Shown: in pieces, positions 10,081-21,520 of the stretch
Numbering within the stretch: position 1 is the stretch's first letter
How the letters are laid out: every line of letters begins with the position of its first letter
Assembly: GCA_026770025.1 (NCBI GenBank)
Contig: JAMXDE010000025.1
Span: forward strand, 310,001 to 374,000
Source: Craspedostauros australis
Taxonomy: Eukaryota > Bacillariophyta > Bacillariophyceae > Mastogloiales > Achnanthaceae
Length of the DNA: 64,000 bases
Reading direction: 5' to 3'
Notes under the pieces: model-generated
Told to the model about the DNA's origin: nothing
The model's database searches: none
The model's input: the letters and a program-made list of their open reading frames with translations, nothing else
Program-made: the position numbers and the translations under genes

Positions 10081-13000
10081 ATGAACAGATTCCGACGACA
10101 GCGACAAGGCGCCGGCGACAGACCGGGCGGGTCTTCACCCTCCGCACACTCGTTGGGAGGCGGAGCCGGTGCCGGCCATGATGCGCAGCACAGCGGCATA
10201 CCCTCCGGCACCCTTCCCATGCATGCCGCGACGTCCGGAGGCGCTCCGCAGATGGGTTCCATCACCTCCTCACAATCATCGTCGCCAGCGATCGGAGGCG
10301 CGTACGCCGGATACATGGGATACGGAGATCAAGCCGGCAGCAGCGGGATCAACGGGAACGGCGATCGAACGAGATCCGCCATCGGTCCTTCCTCTGTATC
10401 ACCCACATCAGCCTCGTCCGCCTCGCCTGCTCACATTAAGTCAGGCAGCATCCTGGCGCCATCGCGATACACGCGAGGCACGTCGGCACCGGAGCACAAC
10501 GCGGTCACCTTTGGGCGTCGATCGCGTCTCCTGCATGGACCGTCGTCCGATGCCAACGGTACCGCGCCTCACAAGCCGGATGTGCACTTTTCCACGCCGG
10601 ATGCGAGACCGGGATCGTCGTCCCTGCTGTCGCAGCCAGGCGCAGGTCGAAGGACGCCGTCGCCCTACTACGGCATCTCGGAACTAGACCAGTTAGACGA
10701 TCCCATGCTCACGTCCAACCTCTCGACGGCGGCAAGCGGCATCGCCAGCAGCAGCAGCAGCGTCGGTGGCAGATCCAGCCGAGAACAGCGCACCACCACA
10801 TTCGGTCCCACCACCACGTTCAAGTTCAATGACGCCGCGTCCGTGTCGTCCGCCATGTCTGCACATTCCGCGCCATCCGCTCCCGCGAAGAACCCAACCA
10901 CGTTATTTGGAACGGGAAAATCGAAGAAGTCGCTGGAGGACGACGACCCCGCCGATACCAACTCCGTCATGAACGATCACTTCAATCTGCGTCGATCGTC
11001 CAACAGCAGTCTGCCGTCTCCCGCTGCGATGGCGGCCACGATCCACGCGGCATCGTCCGGGGGTGCGTCCTCCCCCAACAACAATGACAACAACAACAAC
11101 AACAGCGCCACCAACAACAACAATGACAACAACAGCAACGATGGAAACACCGCAGGGCACGCGTCGGTATCACCCATGGACTCATCAGCGTCAGGAGCTC
11201 AGTGGGATGCCAGATCAGCACCGCCAGCGCAGCTGCAGGAAGTGGAGCAACAGCTACGTCGCTTGTCCAGCCCCGCAGCAAACAACATCGCCATGATCAA
11301 CGGCAATGCTCAAGGCAATGGCAACAGCAGCACTCCCAACACCAACCACAACAGTGGCCTCAACGCCAACAGCCACCTCCACCACAGCCTCACCTCGCTC
11401 CCCAACATGTCGGCCAGCAGCGTCGTCAGCTTGTCCAGCACGCACAGCCTGACGACGCCAGCAGGCGGCTCCATGCCCTACTCCTCCAACCAATCCAACG
11501 CCAGCATGCAGCCCTCGTCCAATTCCACCACCACCACATCGGCCAACGGAATCCGCAGCACCACGATACGAGGATCCCGCAGCAGACGCATTGGCATGGC
11601 AGAGCATCACTCACCCTCCGCCCTCCTCCCATCCGCCGGCGGCCGCAGCGTCTCCGAATCAAACACGCAGCTACCAAGATCCTCCTCCCCCATGCGCTCG
11701 CTCGACAGATCCCGATCCGCCATGGACTCAAAACCAATCATGACCGCCCGCGCCACGAGGCCAGGAGCCATCTCATCCGACGACGTCGTCAGCGTGGCCA
11801 AGGAGAATTACAGAACTCTGCTGCTGGCGTGCGGCGAGAAGTCGGTCGACGTCAGCTACGTTCGCGAACTTGTGGGCATGTGCAAGACGGATCAGACGAG
11901 GCTGCAGCAGAAGCTGTCCAACGCGCTGGAAGAAGCCGACGCCATCCACAACATCGAAGAATTGTTCGCCCTCAACGACGAGATTTGTTCCGCCATCGAA
12001 GTTGGTCAGGGCGTCATGCGCCAGGCAGCGGCCAATCCATCCAGCACGTCGCAGCCCCTGTCCTCGTCATCCAGCCACAACACGAGGCCGAACCACGGCG
12101 CAGGCAGCAGCAGCAACAGCATGCCCAGCAACAACAGCAGAAGCCACGACGCACACATATCCTCATCGTCATCCGTGAATTCGTCATCTTCCGCCAAACG
12201 CCGCGAGCAACAGCCCATGCAAACCACTCTGCAGTCCATGACGTCCACCTCATCCTCGTCGCGGCGGACACACCCCAACCTGTCACGCAACACGAGCGGC
12301 GAGAGCACGGGCAAGAAGTCGCAGCCCAAGAAGAAAAAGTCCAACCGCAACGAAGGACCGACGATCGAATTGCTGGTGGAGAACGAAGACGTATTCTCCT
12401 TGATCTGCATGCTGCGCGCGCAAAATGAGAAACGGTTGGCAGCAGCGTTGGCGTTGATGAAATTCGCACGCGAATCCGAAACGCTGCGCTCCGACATCCG
12501 ATCGTCCGGCGGTCTGCATTCCTGTTTAACCTTGTTCCGCACCAACGGCATGTCGCAGCACATACAGATCGTCGCTGCCATGGCGGTGGCCTACGTGCTG
12601 CCATCCTACGTGGCCAGCTCGCAAACGACACCGTCGCTGGGTCTCAAGGTCATCGAGTGCTTGCGATTCTTGGCCATGTCGAATGCTATCTCGCCGCAGG
12701 GTGTGACGATTTCGCGAGAGGAACTGTGCCGCGCATCCGCGAAGGCGGTCAACATCCTCTGGATTCATGCCGTGCAACCGCTGCTGAGTTCGGAGCGATC
12801 GTCGCGCAAGAAGACGGTCAACCGACCCATGCTGCGGCCCAGCCAATCGAGGTCCATGCGACTGCGCAAAGGAGGCACCAGCAGCACCGTCTTTGATCAG
12901 GGACAGGATTCCATGGAAATTCATGAACTGACGGAATCGGCCGTCACCCTCATCACCCACTTTGCCAAGCTCATTCATCACGAAGGCGTCGTCATCGACA

Positions 13001-16000
13001 TGGGCTACAACATCGTGGAGCAACTTTGCGAGGTCGATGTCGCCCGGCCCATCGTCGTGCGAGAAGGACTCATGAGGATTTTGGTGGATTGGATCCGCTC
13101 GAAAGACCCGGACAAGGTCCGACCTGCCGCATCCGCACTCCGGTATCTCATCTCCATCGAAGACCGTTACATGGCCGGCTGGATTCATTCCCAGGTCGTC
13201 AACGAGGGCGCCGTCAATGAACTTGTCAAACTCCTGCGAGAATCCGTCGGTTCCGACGTGCGCCTCGCCGTGTCGCAAATGATCTCCGCCCTCTGCGTCG
13301 CACCGCACACGCGTGCGGCCGTCATCGAAGCACGCTGCGTCAGCTACCTCGTCGCCCTGTTGTTTGAGCACAGCTCCCCGGCATCGCGACAGATGGTGCA
13401 GTATGCCGCCAGCGCCCTGGTCCAACTCACGGCAGGATCCATGACGGGCGGGAGCTCCTTGTCGGCAAGTCTGGAAATGGCCAACAGTCCATCGTCAGAT
13501 GCCAGAGACTATGTGCTGAGGTAAGATCATTTTGCGCCGACTTTGTGCCGACTTTAGTGGAATGGGATATGTGCGTGCATGCTGGACTGTGTTCTTGCTG
13601 TTGCGGCTGTATCATCCAATGTTATTTGATACCGTCAACCCAACACAACTCACACACACCTGTCCACTATTCTACACGCACTTGCAGCGAGATCATCGAT
13701 GGATGGGCGCATGGTTCGTTCGTCCAAATCGCTATCGAGCACAAAGGCAAGCTACGTTTCATCGCCGTCCAGGCGCTGCGCGTGCTGAGCGAAGACACCA
13801 GCCCGAAACGACAAACCCGGTTGCAGCTCTGTAATGCAGGCGCGGCGGAAGCCCTGGGAAAGACACTGAAGGATGATGTGAAGATGATATCACCGCTGAT
13901 GAGCACTGACCAACTTGTTGCATCGAGCTTGCGGGACAGCGACAGCACTCTGCAGGAGACCGTCAAGGAACTTCACGAGGCACTGTGCGCATTGGCTAAC
14001 ATTCTGGCACCACCGAAGCCAACCAAGAAGAACTCGGCATCTCATAAGGTCGCACAGCAGGCGCATTGGCTGGATCCGACCGAGACATTGATCAAGGGTT
14101 GTGTGGACACGGCAGAAAGCGGCGGTCTGGAGAGCTTGATCTGGATATCCTCTATCCCGCAGTCGATGACGCCCAACGCGGAGCCGGAGTTTGGACCCGT
14201 CGACCGATTGGATCTGCTGGAGGAGTCGTGTCGTTTGCTGGCATCGCTCGCACCGTTGCTGCTATCAGACACGGCAGCCAGCAAGGGTTGCGCAAGATGG
14301 GCAATCGATATTCTGGAAGCCTTTGACGGAATTCTGAAACGAATGATCGAGAGCTCCAACAAGGAGTCAGCCAACGGCGAAAGCGCCATCGCACAAGAGG
14401 CCACCAACGAACTCAACATGAACGCCTTGCGTGGACTCGTGGCGTTGGCCAAGTACGATCCGCTGAAGATACGAATTGTCGACATGTCCTTGCCGAAGCT
14501 GTTGCAAGCAAAGAATCTGGGCGGCGAACGCAGCGATATCTCCAGCGTGGCGAGTCAGGTCTTCCTGTCTCTGGGCTTCACGGAGGATGAAATCACGGCG
14601 CAGGTGGCCGGAAACAACCCGGATCTTCTGGTGGATTGGTTCTGCCTCCAACGTGCCCTACTCATCCAGGCCATGGCCCGAGCCGAACTCCGCGTGCAGC
14701 TGATTCACACCTGGCGTTCAGCGTTCAATGAGACGAAGAACTCTGCCGCCATGCGGTTGATCCGACAGGTATCGGGCCAGTCGAGCGCATCTGGGAGCGG
14801 CGACGAGGCTTCAACGGATACGGAGATCACGAAGGACCTGTTCGAGAACTTCACAACGGATGATGACTCCCTGGAACAACGACGGTCGCTGGTCAAACAG
14901 TACGCCGACATTTACGGCGCGGAAGAGGTCAGAAGGACCATCGATCGTTCGCTGAGCGATCAGCATGCCTTGCTGGTCAGCGATGAGGTGGGGTTGATGA
15001 ACCGCCACATGTTCCCACTGAATGAGACCTCGGTCGAGCGGGAGTGGGTGCTGTCACACCGCCGAAGACTCGAGATGAAATCCAAGGCCGATCCCAGCAT
15101 GTCATCGTTGCTGGATACCACACCACCTCGAATTGAGAAGCTGCTTGACTCCTGCTTCCCGTCGCGTCTGCTGCGCAACATGGTCGTCCCTGTCAACGAT
15201 CTGAGCCCGCAGGCTTCTTTCGACTTCCGAGCCCTGATGATGCCGCAGCGACGGTACTTCTCATTCCGCCGCGAGGGGCAGCTACTGACGCGTCTGTGCG
15301 ACAAGCAGGCGTCGTCGTTGGATTCGGAAAATGTGCACTGGACGTTGGGGTTCACGAACAGCACCTTCGCGGGTGAATTTGTGGATTCGCTTGTCCAAAC
15401 GCTGTACCTCTGCCCAATGATCACCGGGCTCTCCTTCGCACGCAATTCGGAGTGGTTGCTCGTGCATGAGTCCGAGAAGGACAGCGAGAAAGATGAAGCC
15501 AGCGGTATCCTCGCGAACCTCACGGGGTCGCTGCCACCATGGGTGTCGTACTTGACCTTCGACAACATCTTGAATGATCGGGAGCTGCGCGCGCTGATCG
15601 TAATCCTGGAGACCATGGTGAAGCTATCAGCCGGGGGTGACTTTGATTCCGAGCTCGACAGCCGCCGGCCATCCGATCTGTCGTCGGTTGGACAAACGCA
15701 GGGCAAGTTTGTCAGCTTCGGCATTCGCAACAGCTGCGAGATATCGCGAGAGTCGTGGAGTTCGTTCTTCAAGATGCTGGGTCAATCCGGACCGTCCAAA
15801 CGAGGACCATCGAGAGCACCGCTATCGAGCCTCAAGTGTCTGGATTTGAGTGGCAACAAGCTGGGAGATGAGGCATGCGCCTTTGTGCTTGAGCTGGTGC
15901 ACGACAAGGACTCGGGATGCAACTTGGAACAGCTCGATCTGTCTGGCAATCGCATCGGCAGAGCCACCAACGTGGCGAAGACCCTGCGTTCGTACACGGA

Positions 16001-18209
16001 GTACTACCGATACAACCAGACCGTGGGATCCGCAAGCGCGGCCAAGACATGGAAATCATCCTTGCACACGCTAATTCTGGCGGAGAACGATCTGTTCTTG
16101 GGACAGGGCGCGCTGGAGATCCTTGCGATGCTCAAGCACAACGCACTGTGTCTGCGAACCTTGGATTTGTCCAGGAATAGCCTCGAGGGAGACTCCTACC
16201 AGATACTGGCGTCGTCGTTGCTGAAGAACACCTCTCTGGTGCATCTTAACCTCTCGGGCAACAAGTTCTCGGCACCGTTGGTCGATCTGATCCTTGATCA
16301 TCTCAATGCGTCCGACGCTGATTCGGGGCTGTCATTCCTCCGATTCGAGGACAACCAGCCATCTCTGACAGAGTCGCAGCGCAACCGCCTCACGACGCTG
16401 TTCCGCAAGACGCGCAAGGCCGCCATCGAACGGTACCTCGTGGATCTGGACCGTCAGATGAATGGAATGGGCGAGGCCGAATCAACCCTCTTTGATCGCG
16501 TCGGGACGGAACTCGACATCATCGATGAATCGGACGCCACGCTGTTCTCGCGAAGTTCGTTCATCGGCAAGCTGCCATCGCTGCGAGCCGCGGATGCTGC
16601 CGCTCTGGAAGAACCGGAGCCGGATGAGGGCGATAACATGATCACCGTGCTTTTCTCCGCACCGCTGGTGTTTGCAGATGGCGAGAACTGCCTGCATCCG
16701 TTCGAAAAGCTGGACTTCGACATGGAGCGAGAGTTGCTGTGGCAATGCCTCAAGGAGGCCTCGCGAGATATCGAGGTGTCGTTCGACACTGCGCATCATT
16801 CTCGGTTGCTGGCGACGCTGACGCGGCGTTGCAGCTGCTTGCATTACTCCGGGCACGGTCACACCCAATTCCTGCCATTCGAGGATGGCATGGGAGGTCC
16901 GAACTGGTTCAACGTCGACGACATCAAGGAGCTGATCGTTCGTGATGGCGTCGCGCCGTTCAAGTTCGTCTTCGTGTCTGCCTGTCACTCTGGACTGGCC
17001 GGTGAGACGTTCGCATCAGCAGGCGTTCCGCACGTGGTGTGCTGCCGTCAGGAGTCCGAGCTGAAGGACACGGCGGCGCTCGCATTCACGCGTCAGTTCT
17101 ACCTGGCGCTCGCTGTCGGACACACCGTGCAGGAATCGTTCCAGCAGGGATGCAAAGCCGTCAGGGCCACGCCGAACCTCCGCGATCCCGATGCGGAGAT
17201 GGAGAAATTCGTGCTGTTGCCGAAGGGTGGCAACCACGACGTGCCCGTGTTCCGGGCCAAGCCCGTGCGCGAATGGCCGAAGCCACCGCGGAACCAGCAC
17301 ATGCTGCCATCAAAGTCGAAACGCCGCAGCAGCCTGGTGCGCATGCGCAGCATGATGGGGTTGGGAGCGAAGGGTTCCGAGCTGAGCGTGCGCAACATGA
17401 TGCAGGAGGATCCTTCGCCGACGCCGCCGCAGTTCTTCCTGGGACGCGAAGTGGACCTGTACTACGTGCTGACGGCGATCCTGAAGCTGCGCAAGCGGTT
17501 GGTGAGCATCCTGGGCGAGCCTGGCATCGGTCGGTCGTCGTTGGCGTGCGCGCTGTGCCATTACATCAACGAACGCGCCAGCACGATGTCGGAGATCCAC
17601 CACATCTACTTCGTGAAGCCGCGGCAGAGCGGCAGGAACATCAACTGCCGCATGCTGCTGCGGCAGCTGCTGGACCAGCTGGAGGACATTGGGAAGTGCC
17701 AGCCCATCGACGAGGACGCCGACACGGAGTCGATGCTGCGCGTGATCTGCAAGAGCCTGAAGAACGACAAGGCCCTGATCGTGTTCGATCGCACGGAGCA
17801 GGTGAAGAAGAAGGACGAGGAGCAGGAGTTCCCCATGATCCTGCGCACGCTGCTGTACGAGACGAAGCAGGTGAAGATCATCCTGACGGGCGAGCACCCG
17901 CTGGGCATCCCCGCCATCGGCGGTCAGGTGGAGCATCCGTTCAGCCTGGGCGCGCTGAACTTCTCTAACACGGTGAAGCTGTTCACGAACCTGTGCCCGC
18001 ATCTGCACACGCCTTCCGATCGTCGCAAATTGGTGCGTCAGCTGACGAGCTGCGAGGAGCAGAAGGATTCGAACGAGATGCTGAACGAGCGCATGAAGCA
18101 CATCTTCAACCTTCTGGGCGACGGCGTGCCGGCCAAGATCGAAAAGGCGGCCTACAGCATCAAGCGCGACGAATTGGAGAAATTGAAGGTCGAGTTTGCG
18201 AGTCATTGA
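10081..18209 (+). CDS. Giant multidomain GAT-ARM-LRR-CHAT-STAND protein (NLR-like with caspase-like protease domain)
   Basis: Exons 10081-13520 and 13688-18209, split by a 167-bp GT-AG intron, encode 2653 residues. Order of parts: a Ser/Asn-rich disordered N-terminus (1-560); a helical GAT-like segment (about 565-655, YVRELVGMCKTDQTRLQQKL then ALNDEICSAIEV); armadillo-type helices (about 760-1465); ribonuclease-inhibitor-type LRRs (about 1858-2028, repeated LDLSGN/LNLSGN); a CHAT domain (about 2128-2312); a STAND/NB-ARC-like ATPase (about 2395-2572). The CHAT catalytic pair is present: His in LHYSGHGH (about 2203) and Cys2246 in FVSACHSG. The P-loop reads GEPGIGRSS (2423-2431), with Arg where Lys is normal; Walker B is ALIVFD. 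CHAT is a caspase/separase-like fold, and STAND ATPases are oligomerising switches. The inferred role is stress or self/non-self sensing and regulated proteolysis; substrates are unknown. Confidence 0.85.
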
Positions 18210-18344
18210 GGACGCAAACAGACGATAGAGCAACCACACGCAATCACACTCGCACGAGTATAAATAGCATAGTATCATGATTTAAATGAAAGCAAGTGCG
18301 TCGTGCCAGAGCATTGCCTTATGAATTGGAAATTAGTAACTGTA

Positions 18345-20048
18345 TTACCATTGCGCCGTATGGGCGGATTCCCCCAACTGGCGATTGGAATGCTGCTGAT
18401 GTCGCTGCTGTTTGAGCTGCTCCCGCAATTGCCATCCCGCCAAGGACGACTTGGTGTTTGTATTCGCTGTGTTGTTGACGGGCTTTGGCGTGCGACGCGG
18501 CGTATGCACCGAGGTCGAAAGTCCTCCCATGGCACGAAAGGCGGGCGGCAGCTGATCCTCCTGCGTGCTGCTCAATTCCGTGGCATGATGCGACGAAGCG
18601 TTGGAGAGAAGGGAGCGGCTCGAATCGGCTCGCTTGTGAATGAACCTGGGTCCGCGCGAGAAGAGGTTGGGCGTGGCACGCAACGAGGCGGGTCGCTGCG
18701 GTTCGTCGGCGGCGAGCTGGGATGAGGAGTGCGACATGGAGGCACGTCGGAACGAGGACGATTGGTGGATGATCTGGAAGGTGTCGTCCTCGTCGCTTTG
18801 GGTGTGCGGCGGCGGTGCTTCTGTGATGGAGACCGATTTCTGTCGTCGCGGTCTGGAGGATGACGACGAGGACGTGGAATTGGGCACGGACTTGGAGGAC
18901 TGGTTGCGCGGCCTGCGCGACGTCGCTTTCTTGGGACGTCGTGCGGCATTCCGGGCGGGCGATGTGGATGGCGCTGCGGGCCTTCGTCGTCTGGTGGTGC
19001 TGCCGTTGATGGAGGTTGCAGCAGAGGTGGGAGAGTTGGTGCGCGGAGAGCCGACGGGCGTGCCGTCCAGAACGTCCTTGTTGTTGTGGCGCAGGCTGTG
19101 GCGCAGTCCCGATCGTCGCTTGCTGTTCGCGCTGGATGGAGTCGGCGAGGAAGACGAAGACGCAGCCGCAGGGACCGAGTGGCGCGACCTCGCATTGGCA
19201 TGGCGGTGCGACGAGGAGGAAGCGGAGGTGGCCGATGAGACGGAGCTCCTGCGCGTTGGCTTGTGGGACCTGCTGGAGGCTGGCCTCTTGCTCTTGCTCT
19301 CACCTTGCCTGTGCTTGTTGGCGTGTTGGTGCCTGCTGGAAGGACGATGCTTCGAGCGAGGATGGTCGCGGTCCTCGTCTTGGAGGTGGCGGCTGGACCT
19401 TGGTCGCTGGTCGTGCCTGCCTTCGCCTCTGCTGCGGCCAGAGCGCTTGTGCGACTGATGCTGATGCTGGCGTTCATGTTGATGCTTGTGCTGATGCGAA
19501 CGAGAGTGAGTGTGGCGACGGCGGTCCGATGAACTTCGCTTTGCACTGTCGTTGCATTCGCTGTGCTCGCTGGGTTCCTGGAAGCTCGCTATGCTGCTGA
19601 CGGATGCTTCGTCTTCTTGCTCATTGTCATGTTGGTTGTCATGATCGTTGTCATTGTCAGTCACATCATCCTCTTCATACTCGGACTCGGAATCCTCCAC
19701 CACTTCCTCCTCTTCAATGATCTCTTCCTCGATGATCACCTCCTCCACGATCTCCTCTTCTTCTTCGTATGACGAATAGGAGGCGTCATCATCGTCATCG
19801 TCATCGTCATCGTGGCGGTCGTCATCCTCTTCGACGACTTCTACTTCTTCGTATTCATCATCATCATCATACTCTTCGTTTTGATCCACGTAGCCGCAAT
19901 CATCGTACGCATGATCGTCACCATCTTCGTAGTCGCCTTCCAACGACATGCTGGTGCTGGTGGTGTGCGTCGCGATCGATGGATCTCCATGGTGCTGCTT
20001 CGTCGACGGCAGCTGCGTGATCGCATCGAGAGACGTGTTGTTGCTCAT
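18345..20048 (-). CDS. Intrinsically disordered acidic/His-Ser-Arg-rich protein
   Basis: A single exon of 567 residues starts at the ATG at 20048; the frame continues three codons upstream only through a TTG. Residues ~35-140 are extremely acidic (runs of Asp and Glu, EEEIVEEVIIEEEIIEEEE). Residues ~160-240 are His/Gln/Arg/Ser-rich (SHQHKHQHERQHQHQSHKR). The rest is Ser/Arg/Pro-rich with many R-x-x-S sites and a short conserved-looking C-terminus (GWQLREQLKQQRHQQH). No folded domain is recognised. Charge segregation and Ser/Arg content recall nuclear or RNA-associated disordered proteins, but that is only analogy. It converges on the large CHAT gene, with 135 bases between stop codons. Confidence 0.65.
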   Translation of the reverse strand: MSNNTSLDAITQLPSTKQHHGDPSIATHTTSTSMSLEGDYEDGDDHAYDDCGYVDQNEEYDDDDEYEEVEVVEEDDDRHDDDDDDDDDASYSSYEEEEEIVEEVIIEEEIIEEEEVVEDSESEYEEDDVTDNDNDHDNQHDNEQEDEASVSSIASFQEPSEHSECNDSAKRSSSDRRRHTHSRSHQHKHQHERQHQHQSHKRSGRSRGEGRHDQRPRSSRHLQDEDRDHPRSKHRPSSRHQHANKHRQGESKSKRPASSRSHKPTRRSSVSSATSASSSSHRHANARSRHSVPAAASSSSSPTPSSANSKRRSGLRHSLRHNNKDVLDGTPVGSPRTNSPTSAATSINGSTTRRRRPAAPSTSPARNAARRPKKATSRRPRNQSSKSVPNSTSSSSSSRPRRQKSVSITEAPPPHTQSDEDDTFQIIHQSSSFRRASMSHSSSQLAADEPQRPASLRATPNLFSRGPRFIHKRADSSRSLLSNASSHHATELSSTQEDQLPPAFRAMGGLSTSVHTPRRTPKPVNNTANTNTKSSLAGWQLREQLKQQRHQQHSNRQLGESAHTAQW

Positions 20049-20560
20049 GGTTTTCAATTTTATGGCCGCCAGCCGTTTGGGCCCGATGTCTCACGACCAC
20101 GTCGGGACTCTATTGCGCGAAGGCGTCGTGAGATTTGTCCGAATCTGCGATTTTTGTCGCCCAGTTTGTTGTTCTTCTGCGTTCTGTTCTGTTTGGATTT
20201 CACGTAGTAGATGGTACGGCAGAGTACGTACTGGTATGCGCACAAGTACTTTTCTACGCCTTGAGTACTCTGCTGGGGCTTGCTGGGTTCGAGCGTTTCA
20301 GTGAACGTCTGGAGTGACAACTACATGCTCGGACACTCTATCATAACGTGCTAGTATACTTCCATGTATAGAACTAGCGTGCGCTAGTCGCTTGTGTGCT
20401 ACGCTATTTCCCAATTGTCGACCTCCGCAGAATAGCGCAATACTCTTGTTGTTGCTTCCATCCGATACGACTCGTAACATGTTCATATAACTCTAATTTC
20501 ATCCTATTCCACTCTTCACTCCTCTACTCGACACCGCTCTACTCCGCTGCGGCTGAAATC
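20049..20560. other. Intergenic region upstream of the disordered-protein gene
   Basis: About 0.5 kb between two minus-strand genes: the promoter of the disordered-protein gene and the 3' flank of the four-TM gene. A short near-palindrome (ACTAGCGTGCGCTAGT, 20372-20387) stands out. No gene was seen. Confidence 0.5.
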
Positions 20561-21520
20561 TCACGCATCCGCAACGAGCCGGATGCAATGCGTACTTGAC
20601 CAGAGACCTCGTTGCGCGCGATACTCGACACGACACCCGCACCGCTCCAGCAACGGATCCTTCTTGCAAACCTCCTGGATCTGCTTCAGTTCTGTGGATT
20701 GGATGGCAAACATTTCGAACGCCATGTACAAGAAGGGCATGCCGGCGAATGCCAAACTGGCGGGCACACCGTGTATCACGACGACGACAACCAACATCAC
20801 ACCGACGACGCGCCGTGCCCAATGATTGTGACGCGCCTCGTGGAACAGTACCAACAGGACGCCCCAGATCAGTTCGCGCTGTTCCAACGTGAACTCCTTG
20901 TGCAGCTCGTCGTGGATGCTGGCCATGCCGTGCCGTGGCAACATGCCGCCCACGTGGACCCATTCCGAATGCGTTGTGGTTGCTGCCCTTCTATCCTGCG
21001 ACACGCGACGCAGGATGTAACCGCCTCCGTTCTGTACGGCGCCGTACTCAATGGTGTAACCTTCCTTACGCACGGCAGGGCCCAACGTGCTATCGATGTA
21101 TCGTCGCACGTCGGCGACGGTGCATCTTGTCCTCTTGTTTTGTTGCGTCGCGATCATTAGTAAAAAGGTGAGGAACCAGAGCGCGGCCAGTTCGGGAATC
21201 TGCAGAATCCAACTGATACCCACGTGGACCGCCACCAAGGCCGCGAGGACGTATCCCGAGTGTCGCACCGCGATGGGTGGTTGCAGCTGATGCGTGTGGT
21301 AGACGAGCTTGCCCCACAGGAAGGCATCGATGCCGTTGTCTTTGGGACGGCTCGTTGCATCCAAATTCACCAGGATGGACTTGTCGTCGTCATCGTTGTG
21401 GGAATATTGGCTATGTGTTATCTGCACTTGCCAGGTCTGTTCTTGTTCTTCGTCGCCGTGCATCAATTCCAGCCGCTGGTAGGCGGTATCATCTCTCTGT
21501 GTGATCGTCCTCGTGGGCAT
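20561..21520 (-). CDS. Four-TM protein with duplicated TM-TM-cytosolic module
   Basis: A single exon of 319 residues. A polar, acidic N-terminus (1-65) precedes two hydrophobic helices (about 90-107 and 110-125), a soluble segment (about 129-215), two more helices (about 237-252 and 254-272) and a soluble tail. The two soluble parts share a pattern: a helix, then EGYTIEYGAVQNGG...YILRRV in the first and CGCRVEYRAQRGL...CIRLV in the second. This suggests an internal duplication of a TM-TM-domain module. I do not recognise the family. There is no clear signal or plastid leader, and localisation is unknown. Confidence 0.6.
   Translation of the reverse strand: MPTRTITQRDDTAYQRLELMHGDEEQEQTWQVQITHSQYSHNDDDDKSILVNLDATSRPKDNGIDAFLWGKLVYHTHQLQPPIAVRHSGYVLAALVAVHVGISWILQIPELAALWFLTFLLMIATQQNKRTRCTVADVRRYIDSTLGPAVRKEGYTIEYGAVQNGGGYILRRVSQDRRAATTTHSEWVHVGGMLPRHGMASIHDELHKEFTLEQRELIWGVLLVLFHEARHNHWARRVVGVMLVVVVVIHGVPASLAFAGMPFLYMAFEMFAIQSTELKQIQEVCKKDPLLERCGCRVEYRAQRGLWSSTHCIRLVADA

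Noticed and set aside
13545-13687. Start of a separate gene at 13545, upstream of exon 2 of the CHAT gene.
   Set aside because: The sequence to 13687 is a typical intron ending CTTGCAG. The join 13520|13688 keeps frame and continues the armadillo repeats.
18345-20057. Upstream start at 20057 for the disordered protein.
   Set aside because: The codon there is TTG; the first ATG in frame is at 20048.
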